A stretch of DNA of 11,368 nt. Source: Cyanobacteria bacterium UBA9579. Lineage in GTDB: Bacteria > Cyanobacteriota > Vampirovibrionia > Gastranaerophilales > UBA9579. Location: NCBI GenBank assembly GCA_003499585.1, contig DNSU01000139.1, positions 1 to 11,368 on the forward strand, in the 5' to 3' direction. Positions 1 through 7,095 of the stretch are shown here, one piece after another. The notes under the pieces were generated by a model, which saw only the letters and a list, made by a program, of their open reading frames with translations, did not search any database and was not told the origin of the DNA. How positions within the stretch are numbered: the first letter of the stretch is position 1; each line of letters starts with the position of its first letter. The position numbers and the translations under genes were made by a program.

Positions 1-296
1 TGGGTATATAATTTAATCCCAATAGATTCAAAAAACTCTATAGTTTCTGTGACTCCAAACCTGCTGAAGATTGAATACAGGAATTTCTCTCCTCTTGGAT
101 AATTTGCGGCAAGTTTTCTAAAGTCATAGGTAGCATTTGTCAGATTACACCTGCCATGCCCTGTCCAGAGAAGAGTTTTTAAAGCTTCCTTTTTTTCCAA
201 TATATCTATAACTAAATTGCCGTCACTATTTTGGGCTGCTGTTATTGCAGCCATAAAACCCGCTGGACCACCACCTATTACTGCTATTTTAGTCAT
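1..296 (-). CDS. HI0933/BaiN-family FAD-binding oxidoreductase, N-terminal part (runs off the window)
   Basis: This is a partial gene: 98 codons are present from an ATG at 296-294, and the C-terminus lies beyond base 1. The protein opens with MTKIAVIGGGPAGFMAA, a dinucleotide-binding Rossmann motif (GGGPAG at residues 8-13) followed by a helix. An acidic residue (E31) ends the second beta strand, as expected for binding the FAD ribose. The segment TGHGRCNLTNA (about residues 44-54) is the signature of the HI0933/YhiN/BaiN flavoprotein family. Family members are soluble, about 400 residues long and bind FAD. One clostridial member (BaiN) has been linked to bile-acid reduction, but most have no proven substrate, so no specific reaction is claimed. 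The usual GKK/GRK before the LL-TG motif reads LKT here. The start has only a weak AAGG about ten bases upstream. It lies on the same strand as trpA and folK, after a 134-base gap. Confidence 0.88.
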   Translation of the reverse strand, partial: MTKIAVIGGGPAGFMAAITAAQNSDGNLVIDILEKKEALKTLLWTGHGRCNLTNATYDFRKLAANYPRGEKFLYSIFSRFGVTETIEFFESIGIKLYT

Positions 297-347
297 ATTA
301 AACTTATACCTTATAAACAAAGAGCAGGTATGTTACTGAAGGAGCCT

Positions 348-373
348 ATGCAGCATATCATTTTAAGCTGCAT
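348..373 (-). other. Stem-loop between trpA and the flavoprotein gene
   Basis: ATGCAGC at 348-354 and GCTGCAT at 367-373 form a perfect 7-bp stem with a 12-base loop. On the minus strand, where transcription from trpA would arrive, no run of T follows, so it is not a standard intrinsic terminator. It could be an attenuating or mRNA-protecting hairpin or an operator half-site pair. I see no clear promoter in the rest of the gap (297-430). Confidence 0.35.
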
Positions 374-430
374 CAGCGACAAAAGTAATATATCTGCTCG
401 AATAATATAACATTCTAATTAACCTTTTAT

Positions 431-1216
431 CTAGTTATATAATGAATCCAGATACTCAGAAATTTTACTCAATAATAAAGCTTTTTCATCCTTATATTGG
501 TCAATTATTTTAACTAGAGCACTACCTATTATTGCACCATCTGCGTTTAACTCTTTCAGGCTGGCAATGTGTTCAGGCTTTGATACGCCAAAACCAACCG
601 CAATAGGAGTACTAACAGTATTCTTTATTTCTGTAATTATGCTTGATAATGTTTCAGAGAAACTATCTCTGACTCCGGTAACTCCGGTAGATGACACAAG
701 ATAAATAAACCCTGATGCTTTTTGTGAAATGGATCTTATTCTGTCTTTATCAGAGGTAGGAGCAACAAGCATAACAAAGTCTATATTATTTTCCTGACAA
801 AGTTCAGAAATTTCTTCTGATTCTTCGATTGGCAAATCAGGAATAATGATCCCGGCAACATTTGCCGATTTTGCTTTGCTAATAAAATTATTCAACCCAT
901 AGCTTAAAATCGGGTTGAAATAAGAGAATAAAATTATTGGTGTTTGTATATTTTCTCTAATATCAATTAGTAAATCAAAGATTGTATCGAGATTTATTCC
1001 TGTTTCAAGAGCTGATTTCGCAGCTTTCTGAATAACAGGCCCGTCTGCTAAAGGGTCAGAAAAAGGCACACCAAGTTCAATTGCTGCAACTTTATGTTCT
1101 TGAAAAAGAAATAATAAGTCTTTAGTAGTTTCTATATTAGGATACCCTGAAACAATAAAGGGTATTAAAGCAGGGTTGTTATAATTTTCTTTAATTGAGT
1201 TTGAAATTCTAGACAT
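431..1216 (-). CDS. trpA: Tryptophan synthase alpha subunit
   Basis: TrpA splits indole-3-glycerol phosphate into indole and glyceraldehyde 3-phosphate. The indole passes through a tunnel to the TrpB subunit in the cytosolic alpha2-beta2 complex. At 261 residues the protein has normal family length and is complete. The diagnostic segment IELGVPFSDPLADGP (residues 46-60) carries both catalytic acids, E47 and D58, spaced as E49/D60 are in the enteric enzyme. The TIM-barrel phosphate-binding parts are also visible: STGVTG near 175-180, VGFGVSKPEHI near 212-222 and GAIIGSALV near 230-238. The ATG overlaps the last 8 bases of folK, so translation is probably coupled; AAGAAG inside folK serves as a weak ribosome site. 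No other trp gene is in the window, so trpA appears separated from a classical trp operon, at least on the folK side. Confidence 0.97.
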   Translation of the reverse strand: MSRISNSIKENYNNPALIPFIVSGYPNIETTKDLLFLFQEHKVAAIELGVPFSDPLADGPVIQKAAKSALETGINLDTIFDLLIDIRENIQTPIILFSYFNPILSYGLNNFISKAKSANVAGIIIPDLPIEESEEISELCQENNIDFVMLVAPTSDKDRIRSISQKASGFIYLVSSTGVTGVRDSFSETLSSIITEIKNTVSTPIAVGFGVSKPEHIASLKELNADGAIIGSALVKIIDQYKDEKALLLSKISEYLDSLYN

Positions 1217-1721
1217 CTATTCTTCTTGTACCGTATAAATATACTTCTTCAGGATCATCAAGCTCACTATGTATGTCTAAAACATTTCTTCCAAGAACTG
1301 GATGTAACAAATCCGGTGCCAGTTCTAAAATAGGCACTAAAGCAAACGCTCTTTGATGCAATCTTGGATGCGGGATCTGCAGACAATGATCAGCAATAAC
1401 CAGATCGTCATAAAGAAGAATATCAAGATCAGCAGTCCTTGGTTCCCATTGTGGAGCTTCAGGATGTCTTACACGCCCTAATTGTTTTTCAATTCTCTGA
1501 CATTCTTCCAGTAGCTTGTATGGTTCAAGTGTAGTTTCTATTTCAAGTACTGCATTTACAAACCATTCCTGATTTTTATGACAGTAAGGTTCTGTTTCAT
1601 ATAGGCTGGAACTATTAATTATAGTGATACCTTCTGTATCACTAAGCAGCTTATGAGCTTGTTGGACGTATCCAACTCTATCGCCAATATTTGATCCAAG
1701 GCCTATGTATGCAACAGACAT
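1209..1721 (-). CDS. folK: 2-amino-4-hydroxy-6-hydroxymethyldihydropteridine pyrophosphokinase (HPPK)
   Basis: FolK moves pyrophosphate from ATP to 6-hydroxymethyl-7,8-dihydropterin, the step before dihydropteroate synthase in folate synthesis. It is a small cytosolic enzyme. The 170-residue protein begins MSVAYIGLGSNIGDR, the usual HPPK N-terminus. It has the pterin-contacting S-LYETEP segment (39-45) and the signature EPRTADLDILLY (93-104), in which D98 and D100 bind the two magnesium ions. The IPHPRLHQRAFALVPILELAPD stretch (116-137, read in parts) is also typical. The protein is monofunctional, with no FolB or FolP domain fused. AAGGAA at 1732-1727 gives a good ribosome site for the ATG. 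It is the first gene of a folK-trpA unit and has a candidate promoter at 1788-1816. Confidence 0.96.
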   Translation of the reverse strand: MSVAYIGLGSNIGDRVGYVQQAHKLLSDTEGITIINSSSLYETEPYCHKNQEWFVNAVLEIETTLEPYKLLEECQRIEKQLGRVRHPEAPQWEPRTADLDILLYDDLVIADHCLQIPHPRLHQRAFALVPILELAPDLLHPVLGRNVLDIHSELDDPEEVYLYGTRRIDV

Positions 1722-1787
1722 TAAAATTCCTTTTTGCTTGCAGTAAAGCTTGAAAATAAGAAAATAAATTTTCTATATTATTTGTCT

Positions 1788-1816
1788 ATTTTATAATTTT
1801 TTCAGAATATTTACAA
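1788..1816 (-). promoter_or_regulatory. Candidate sigma70-type promoter for folK-trpA
   Basis: Read on the minus strand, TTGTAA (1816-1811), a 17-base spacer and TAAAAT (1793-1788) form a housekeeping-type promoter about 65 bases ahead of the folK start. The -10 context TATAAAATAGA also occurs at the glyQ promoter in this window, which supports it. The region is AT-rich, so chance matches are common. Confidence 0.45.
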
Positions 1817-2115
1817 CGAAAATTTTTTAAAATGGTACTTATAACACTAATTCTCATTTAAACTCGAACTGAAATAAAGTACCTATTAGACTTTTAAGAT
1901 AATTAATCCTGTAAACACGTACAATATATGTATTAATAGAATTTTTATACCTCAATAATAATTATAAACCATTTTAAAATTATGTTATGGCAGAATATTC
2001 AATAATTTAGCCGGTTTATAAAATGTTTTTATAAAAATGTTAATTCTAATTTACATTTAACCAGAAATCATTAAAGTTTCTAGAAGAGCATGTCGATTTA
2101 ATAAATAGGTCGTCT

Positions 2116-2121
2116 AAGGAG
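2116..2121 (+). promoter_or_regulatory. Ribosome binding site that fixes the TTG start of the 85-residue gene
   Basis: AAGGAG lies 7 bases before the TTG at 2129. This is a near-perfect Shine-Dalgarno site at the ideal distance, and no ATG is nearby in the same frame, so the TTG start is well supported. Confidence 0.8.
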
Positions 2122-2128
2122 AAAAGTT

Positions 2129-2386
2129 TTGGATAAGTTAACTAACAATAAAAGAATAACCAGTATAAAGACGGTAAAAGAGGCTATTAGCACCGGAAAA
2201 AACTTCTTTGCCAGCAAAGAACCTGTTGGTGACTTCTGGACTTTTACAGGAACTTCGTATGAGGGAAAAGATACACAATGGGGAAATGATATTCAAAGCC
2301 AAATCCGACGTGTTGAAGAGGAAACTGAAGGATATAAAAATATTTTAGCCAATCCATACGGACAAAATCTCAATTTAATAGGTTAA
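2129..2386 (+). CDS. Small hydrophilic protein of unknown function (85 residues)
   Basis: I do not recognise this protein. It starts at TTG, set by a strong AAGGAG seven bases upstream, and ends in tandem TAA TAA stops followed by a strong terminator, so it looks like a genuine one-gene transcript. The protein is soluble: there is no signal peptide, membrane segment, cysteine or histidine. The N-terminal 25 residues are basic (NNKRITSIKTVKEAISTGK). A central aromatic and glycine stretch (GDFWTFTGTSYEG, near 34-46) is followed by an acidic probable helix with IRRVEEETEGYKNIL (59-73). The tail NPYGQNLNLIG is polar. It faces the dnaJ-tcdA unit convergently and is divergent from folK, so neighbours say little about its job. 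A lineage-specific small protein is the likeliest reading. Confidence 0.75.
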   Translation: MDKLTNNKRITSIKTVKEAISTGKNFFASKEPVGDFWTFTGTSYEGKDTQWGNDIQSQIRRVEEETEGYKNILANPYGQNLNLIG

Positions 2387-2404
2387 TAACTAACACACCT
2401 TATC

Positions 2405-2437
2405 AAAAGAGCTATTATCAATAGCTCTTTTTTATTT
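2405..2437. terminator. Strong bidirectional intrinsic terminator
   Basis: AAAAGAGCTATT (2405-2416), a 3-base loop and AATAGCTCTTTT (2420-2431) make a perfect 12-bp stem. On the plus strand a T-rich tract follows, ending the 85-residue gene. On the minus strand the left arm gives a TTTT run, ending the dnaJ-tcdA transcript. The tcdA stop codon (2434-2432) lies right at its edge. Confidence 0.88.
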
Positions 2438-3205
2438 AATAAACTTCTTAACTATATAACTTGCCATCATATAGCCTGCAACTGGTGGGACAAAGGGAGA
2501 ACTGCCGGGAGTAAATTTCATTAGCGTTATTTCTTCCCCATGGGCAGTTTTTATATTTGCGCAAGATCCTCTTTTTTTAGTTATACATGGCTTTTCCATA
2601 CTTGCAACCACAGGAAGCCCCTGAGTTATACCTCGGGCTTTAAGTTTATGAAGGACGTTACTTGCAAAAATACATTGTTTTGACTTTATTTCTGAAATAT
2701 CAGTGATATAAAGCTGTCCAGGATCGAGCCTGTTTCCTGCCCCCATAGAGCTGATAATTGGAATATTTAGCTTAATACAGCTTTCTATGAGGTCTATTTT
2801 ATATTTTAAAGTGTCAATTGCATCAACAACAAAATCAACGGGAGAGGACTCATCTAAAAATAAGATATCATTGAGCTTTGGAGTATAAAAATCATTCAGG
2901 ATTCTGACTTGAATATGAGGATTAATCTCTTCAATTCTTTTTTTCATTAATTCGACTTTAGGTTTTCCAATGTCAGAAATTACAGCAAGAAGCTGCCTGT
3001 TAATATTTGATTCTGATACTGTATCAAAATCAACCAGAGTAAATTTTCCTATGCCGCTTCTGGCTAAAGCTTCAGCCGTATAAGATCCGACCCCTCCAAG
3101 TCCAAAAACAATCACATGCTTTTGAAACAGGGACTTTTGAGCTTCGCTACCCCAGATAAGCTCGTTTCTTTCATAAATTTTTTCTATATTTATATCTCTT
3201 GGCAT
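2432..3205 (-). CDS. tcdA: tRNA threonylcarbamoyladenosine dehydratase (E1-like, ThiF/MoeB fold)
   Basis: TcdA uses ATP to close t6A37 of ANN-decoding tRNAs into its cyclic form, ct6A. The 257-residue length is normal. The N-terminal helix leads to FGLGGVGSYTAEALARSGIG (34-53), the nucleotide-binding glycine loop. Next comes LVDFDTVSESNINRQL (57-72) with the family's D59, N69, R70 and Q71. VVDAIDT (about 125-131), the equivalent of VIDAIDS in the enteric enzyme, and a GAGNRLDPGQLYITDIS segment match TcdA/CsdL more closely than ThiF or MoeB. The paired CxxC zinc motifs of MoeB/ThiF are not evident, and no ThiS- or MoaD-like protein is nearby, which also favours TcdA. It lies 18 bases after dnaJ with no clear Shine-Dalgarno site, so it probably relies on dnaJ translation. 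Confidence 0.9.
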   Translation of the reverse strand: MPRDINIEKIYERNELIWGSEAQKSLFQKHVIVFGLGGVGSYTAEALARSGIGKFTLVDFDTVSESNINRQLLAVISDIGKPKVELMKKRIEEINPHIQVRILNDFYTPKLNDILFLDESSPVDFVVDAIDTLKYKIDLIESCIKLNIPIISSMGAGNRLDPGQLYITDISEIKSKQCIFASNVLHKLKARGITQGLPVVASMEKPCITKKRGSCANIKTAHGEEITLMKFTPGSSPFVPPVAGYMMASYIVKKFIK

Positions 3206-3223
3206 TTTAGTAGTGCTGCAACG

Positions 3224-4246
3224 TTAGCTAATAACTTTACTTTTATTTAATTCCAAAAGTTTTTTGTAGAGGTCTTTTTCTTTAGCAGATGGAGTATTAG
3301 GGATTACAATTTTGACTTTTGCAATATGATCTCCGTGACTTCCATCTTTTTTGGGGAGTCCCAGTTTCTTAAGCCTCAAAGACTTCCCGGCCTGAGTTCC
3401 GGGAGGAATTGTTACTTTAACAATTCCCTGTAAAGTTTTTACTTCAGCTACTGTTCCTAAAACAGCTTCTGGAGCAGAAACTTCCAGCTCTGATAAAACA
3501 TCAGCACCTTCTATTTTGAGAGAACCTTCCTTAAACTTGATAATTAAGTACAGATCACCTTTTCTGCCGTAAGGGTCAACTTTTCCTTCACCCGAAAGTC
3601 TGATTTTGGCGCCTTCTTTTACTCCTTTTGGGATTTTTACGTTTAACGTCTTGGATACAGACATCACGCCACTGCCGCCACATTTATAGCAATGGCTGCC
3701 TCTGCCTGAGCAGTTTGGGCATCTATCCATATGACTTATACGGACAGATTTTGTTATGTCTCCCATTAAATCTTCAGGCTCAAGTAAAATATCCTGAGTT
3801 AGATCGAGATTTTCAGTGCTTTGTTGCTGCTTATATTGTTGAAAAGGATCAGCTGAAGTATATCTTGTATGTCTTTGAGCAGTTTGTCCCATTAAATCGC
3901 CAAATATTGATGAAAAGAAATCACTGAACCCGCCCATATCATTAAACGAGTTAGCTCCTCCAAATCCATCACCAAAATTAATATTTATATTTTCATATCC
4001 CGGCGGTGGAGTAAAATCAGCACCTTGATGCCAGCTAGAACCTAAGCTGTCATATCTTTGTCTTTTTTGAGCATCTGATAAAACTTCATATGCCTCGTTT
4101 ATATCTTTGAATTTTTCAGTGGCATTGCTGTCTTTATTAACATCCGGATGGTATTTGCGAGCCAACTTTCTAAAAGCAGACTTAATTTCCTGCTCACTGG
4201 CATTCTTTGAAACACCTAATATTTCATAATAATCTTTATATTTCAT
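3224..4246 (-). CDS. dnaJ: DnaJ-family (Hsp40) co-chaperone with a half-size zinc finger
   Basis: DnaJ proteins stimulate the ATPase of DnaK (Hsp70) and hand it unfolded clients. This 340-residue protein has an intact J domain (1-70) with HPD at 33-35. A FTPPPGYE linker (78-85) resembles cyanobacterial DnaJ proteins. A Gly/Phe/Asn region (about 86-120) and a Gln-rich spacer (136-142) follow, then two C-terminal substrate-binding domains (about 147-318). Inserted in the first of these is a reduced cysteine region, CPNCSGRG then CYKCGGSG (C176, C179, C186, C189). Canonical class A DnaJ has four CxxCxGxG repeats and two zinc sites; class B (CbpA-like) has none. This protein therefore falls between the classes and could bind one zinc ion. 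A second, full-length DnaJ may exist elsewhere in the genome. The ATG has only a weak GGGA ahead of it. tcdA follows 18 bases downstream. Confidence 0.9.
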   Translation of the reverse strand: MKYKDYYEILGVSKNASEQEIKSAFRKLARKYHPDVNKDSNATEKFKDINEAYEVLSDAQKRQRYDSLGSSWHQGADFTPPPGYENININFGDGFGGANSFNDMGGFSDFFSSIFGDLMGQTAQRHTRYTSADPFQQYKQQQSTENLDLTQDILLEPEDLMGDITKSVRISHMDRCPNCSGRGSHCYKCGGSGVMSVSKTLNVKIPKGVKEGAKIRLSGEGKVDPYGRKGDLYLIIKFKEGSLKIEGADVLSELEVSAPEAVLGTVAEVKTLQGIVKVTIPPGTQAGKSLRLKKLGLPKKDGSHGDHIAKVKIVIPNTPSAKEKDLYKKLLELNKSKVIS

Positions 4247-4328
4247 AATCCCAAACTTATTCTGTGATTTTAATTTTCCATGATTATTGTAGTATAAATT
4301 GTCACGAAAGTTTCCAGAATTAAAGATT

Positions 4329-4357
4329 TTTTTATAATTTGTTTTATTTTAAGTAAA
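4329..4357 (-). promoter_or_regulatory. Possible dnaJ promoter
   Basis: On the minus strand TTTACT (4357-4352), 17 bases and TAAAAA (4334-4329) resemble the layout of the folK and glyQ promoters. A rival -10, TATACT, lies closer to the gene, in the segment GTGACAATTTATACT. I cannot choose between them. No CIRCE-type heat-shock operator is visible. Confidence 0.25.
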
Positions 4358-4391
4358 AAGTAGGATAGGCATGCCCATCAAAAATAGCTAT

Positions 4392-4420
4392 TTGAGAATA
4401 AACCCCAATTATTATAAAAT
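4392..4420 (+). promoter_or_regulatory. Promoter for glyQ
   Basis: TTGAGA (4392-4397), a 17-base spacer and TAAAAT (4415-4420) match a housekeeping promoter at 10 of 12 positions. The predicted transcript starts about 25 bases ahead of the glyQ ATG, leaving room only for the AAGGA ribosome site at 4441-4445. There is no T-box leader, so glyQ is not under tRNA-sensing control of that kind. Confidence 0.6.
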
Positions 4421-4451
4421 AGAATAGCATTTAACTATAAAAGGACAAAAA

Positions 4452-5342
4452 ATGAGCATAACTTTTCAGCAATTAATACATAAACTTAACGAATATTGGT
4501 CAAATTATGGCTGTATAATACAGCAGCCTTATGATATAGAAAAAGGCGCAAGTACTATGAATCCGGCAACATTTTTAAGAGTACTTGGCCCTGAGCCCTG
4601 GAATACAGCAATGGTAGAACCCTGTAGACGTCCAACCGACGGACGTTATGGAGAAAATCCAAACAGGCTGCAACACTATTTCCAGTATCAGGTAATTCTA
4701 AAACCATCACCGGAAGATGCACAGGGCGTTTATCTAAGAAGCCTTGAATATTTAGGCATTGATCTTAGCAAACACGATATTAGATTTGTTGAAGACAACT
4801 GGGAATCCCCAACCCTTGGAGCATGGGGAGTGGGCTGGGAATTTTGGCTGGATGGCATGGAAGTTACCCAGTTTACATATTTCCAGCAAGCCGGCGGCAT
4901 TGACGTAAAACCTGTAGCCCTTGAACTTACATACGGCCTTGAGCGTATAGCTATGTATCTTCAAAATGTAGACAGTGTTTTTGATGTTCAATGGAATGAT
5001 ACTCTAAAGTACGGCGATATCTACCATCAGAACGAAGTTGAGCAATCTGAATACAATTTTGAAGTAGCAACTCCGGAAATTTTATTCCAGTTGTTTGACC
5101 TATACAGTAAGGAAGCAAATAACAATCTGGAAGCCAAACTGGTACTTCCTTCCTATGACTACGTATTAAAATGTTCTCACTCCTTTAATCTTCTAGATGC
5201 AAGAGGAGTAATAAGCAAGGACGAGAGAACTAACTATATAAACAGAATTAGAAGAATGGCAGAGAATGTCGCTAAACTTTATGTTCAGCAGAGAGAAGAG
5301 ATGGGATATCCTCTTCTTAAAGTCAATAAAGTGACAGTATAG
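4452..5342 (+). CDS. glyQ: Glycine--tRNA ligase, alpha subunit
   Basis: GlyQ is the catalytic subunit of the bacterial alpha2-beta2 glycyl-tRNA synthetase. It activates glycine with ATP and, together with GlyS, charges tRNA-Gly in the cytosol. The 296-residue protein is complete and of normal length. Characteristic blocks appear in order: [18 protein letters not shown] (4-21), the [18 protein letters not shown] region (26-43), [19 protein letters not shown] (56-74) with the class II motif 2 arginines, and the [19 protein letters not shown] region. Motif 3 is near [10 protein letters not shown]. The start has a good AAGGA six bases upstream. glyS is not next to it: an unrelated peptidase gene follows after a hairpin. 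Separate glyQ and glyS loci are known in Cyanobacteria, which fits the proposed lineage. Confidence 0.98.
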   Translation: MSITFQQLIHKLNEYWSNYGCIIQQPYDIEKGASTMNPATFLRVLGPEPWNTAMVEPCRRPTDGRYGENPNRLQHYFQYQVILKPSPEDAQGVYLRSLEYLGIDLSKHDIRFVEDNWESPTLGAWGVGWEFWLDGMEVTQFTYFQQAGGIDVKPVALELTYGLERIAMYLQNVDSVFDVQWNDTLKYGDIYHQNEVEQSEYNFEVATPEILFQLFDLYSKEANNNLEAKLVLPSYDYVLKCSHSFNLLDARGVISKDERTNYINRIRRMAENVAKLYVQQREEMGYPLLKVNKVTV

Positions 5343-5403
5343 CTTTTATAGTTGTTTTTCAACTTTACAAAATATATAAAATTTAATATTCACATGGCAA
5401 TTA

Positions 5404-5436
5404 TTGATCTGGTTTTACTTTATTAAACCAGATCAA
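5404..5436 (+). terminator. Hairpin after glyQ, probable terminator
   Basis: TTGATCTGGTTT (5404-5415) and AAACCAGATCAA (5425-5436) pair perfectly over 12 bp with a 9-base loop. The following bases (AATTTATAT) are T-containing but not a clean T run, so termination may be weak. The hairpin sits 61 bases after glyQ and 42 bases ahead of the peptidase ATG, so it could instead be a 5' leader structure of that gene. A smaller 5-bp hairpin (AGTTG/CAACT, 5350-5364) lies nearer the glyQ stop. Confidence 0.5.
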
Positions 5437-5478
5437 ATTTATATCAAAATAAAGTTAATAAAGGAAGGAACCAACTAT

Positions 5479-7095
5479 ATGCTGAATTTAAATACAAATT
5501 TACCTGTATTAGCTGATTATAAAAGTGTTAATAAGAATTCTAATATAGCGAATGTTGCATTTAAAGAGGCATTGGATGGAGTAGAACCTAGAAATGTTCT
5601 CAAAACTTTTGAAGAGATTACAAAAGTTTATAAAGAATCAGGACAGAATAAAGAAATCAGTAAATATATTGCTGAAAGACTCAATAAATCAGGATTTGAA
5701 GTAAATGTAAAAGGACCTGAAGCTGGTAAAGGACAATATACTATTGTTGCTGCAAGAAATGTTGATAAACAAAAAAATAATGCAATAATGCTGCAAGCTC
5801 ATATGGACATAGTGGGTTTCTCTGTTGATGAAAACGGAAAACCGGATGATAATACTAAAAAACCAATCGTATTGCAGCGTGTTTCAGAACAAGCTGACGG
5901 GAATAATATTAAACTGATTGAAGATAAAAAAGGTGAATGGTTAAAGGCTAAAGATAGAACTTTAGGTGCAGATGACGGTATAGGTGTAGCTTTAGCTCTT
6001 GAAATAGCAGAAGATCCTAAATTCAAAGATTTACCTCTGGAAATAATTTTTACAACAGACGAAGAAACAGGTATGTATGGGGCTGAAGCATTAAGTCCAG
6101 ATGATTTCCATGGCAAATATTTAATTAACCTTGATTCTGAAGACCTTGGAGAAATAACTGTAGGTTGTGCAGGGGTATCACAATGCCAGGAAAAACAAGA
6201 TATACCTATGGTCTCTCTAGGTGATATTAATCATAAAAAGGTTACTATAGAATTAAGCGGTGGTAATGGCGGGCACTCCGGAGTTCAAATCCATGAAAAG
6301 CATATAAATCCTATTAAAACAGTTTTATCTGAATTGGCTGATATCCCGGATATCAAATTAATAAGTGTTTCTGGCGGTTCAAAGTTTAATGCAATTCCAA
6401 AAGGAGCTAAAGCTGAAATACTTGTTCCAAATGAAAAAGCAAGTAATGTCGTTCAACAATTAAACGAAAAATTAAATATTGCAAAACAAGCTCATTCAGA
6501 GACAGATCCTAACTTGAAAGTTAATGTTAGTACTGGTAAAAATCCTGTAAGTGCTGATACTAAAGTAATTGACCCTGAATTTCAAAAGAAATTTTTGCAA
6601 ATAGTAGGTAAAGAAGTTCAATCAAAATTAATAACAGCTTATGATAATGGGACAAGTAAAACCTCACAGAATTTAGGTGTATTAAATTTAAAAGATGGAT
6701 CTCTTGAAATTCAGGTATGCTCTCGCAGTTCAGATGAAGTAGAAGGAGAACAGTTAAAGCAAGAAATTTCTTCTCAACTTTCTGAATTATTAGACAAAAA
6801 AGTTATTGTCGGATCTTCACCAATCTGGCAGCCAAAAGATAATTCTATGTTAAGAGATATGGCAGCAAAAACATATGAAGAAATAAGCAAAAAACAACCT
6901 AAAGTAGGTGTAACTCACGGCGGCTTAGAATCAGCAATTTTTGTTGAAAAAGTACCGGGTCTTGAGACAATATCCGTAGGTCCTACTGTCAAAGAACCCC
7001 ACTCCGAAAGAGAAAGATTAGATCTTACAAGTGTAAAACCCTTCTATGAATGGATGGTAAAACTAATTGAAGGTCTTAAAGAAAAAACTGAGTAA
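5479..7095 (+). CDS. pepD: PepD-like M20 dipeptidase (Xaa-His dipeptidase family)
   Basis: The PepD family are cytosolic two-metal peptidases that cut dipeptides such as beta-Ala-His and other Xaa-His substrates. From the ATG at 5479 the protein has 538 residues, slightly longer than enteric PepD. The metal and catalytic residues are all present: H108 and D110 in LQAHMD, D165 in LGADDGIG, E195/E196 in TTDEETG, D219 in NLDSE and H508 in EPHSE. H266 in GGHSG marks the lid domain (about 250-440), which makes dimer contacts. HGGLESAIF near 480-488 is also typical. A TTG at 5404 opens the same frame but lies in the hairpin stem. The ATG is preferred because AAGGAAGGAA (5461-5470) precedes it by 8 bases. 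The first 35 residues are a polar extension not expected in PepD. Its stop directly abuts the convergent M55 stop. Confidence 0.9.
   Translation: MLNLNTNLPVLADYKSVNKNSNIANVAFKEALDGVEPRNVLKTFEEITKVYKESGQNKEISKYIAERLNKSGFEVNVKGPEAGKGQYTIVAARNVDKQKNNAIMLQAHMDIVGFSVDENGKPDDNTKKPIVLQRVSEQADGNNIKLIEDKKGEWLKAKDRTLGADDGIGVALALEIAEDPKFKDLPLEIIFTTDEETGMYGAEALSPDDFHGKYLINLDSEDLGEITVGCAGVSQCQEKQDIPMVSLGDINHKKVTIELSGGNGGHSGVQIHEKHINPIKTVLSELADIPDIKLISVSGGSKFNAIPKGAKAEILVPNEKASNVVQQLNEKLNIAKQAHSETDPNLKVNVSTGKNPVSADTKVIDPEFQKKFLQIVGKEVQSKLITAYDNGTSKTSQNLGVLNLKDGSLEIQVCSRSSDEVEGEQLKQEISSQLSELLDKKVIVGSSPIWQPKDNSMLRDMAAKTYEEISKKQPKVGVTHGGLESAIFVEKVPGLETISVGPTVKEPHSERERLDLTSVKPFYEWMVKLIEGLKEKTE

Larger units (their letters stand above)
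1722..2128. other. AT-rich divergent intergenic region
   Basis: This 407-base gap separates folK (leftward) from the 85-residue orphan (rightward). I see no convincing coding sequence or RNA gene in it. It holds the folK promoter candidate at 1788-1816. A weak rightward promoter is possible, with TTTACA at 2050-2055 and TAAAGT at 2072-2077 separated by 16 bases. It also has an 11-base inverted repeat: TTTTAAAATGG near 1825-1835 and CCATTTTAAAA near 1969-1979, about 130 bases apart. All of these are weak in such AT-rich sequence. Confidence 0.4.

Noticed and set aside
1825..1979. 11-base inverted repeat TTTTAAAATGG/CCATTTTAAAA as a mobile-element end
   Set aside because: The 133-base interior has no coding or repeat structure, no target duplication is seen, and such AT-rich matches arise by chance.
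3628..3927. Open frame on the plus strand inside the DnaJ-family gene
   Set aside because: It lies wholly opposite a well-supported gene, has no ribosome site and resembles no protein I know.
4247..4451. T-box or other riboswitch ahead of glyQ
   Set aside because: The predicted glyQ leader is only about 25 bases, and no T-box or specifier-like structure is visible.
5799..6116. Open frame on the minus strand inside the PepD-like gene
   Set aside because: It is antisense to conserved catalytic segments and its serine/proline-rich sequence is typical of a mirror frame.
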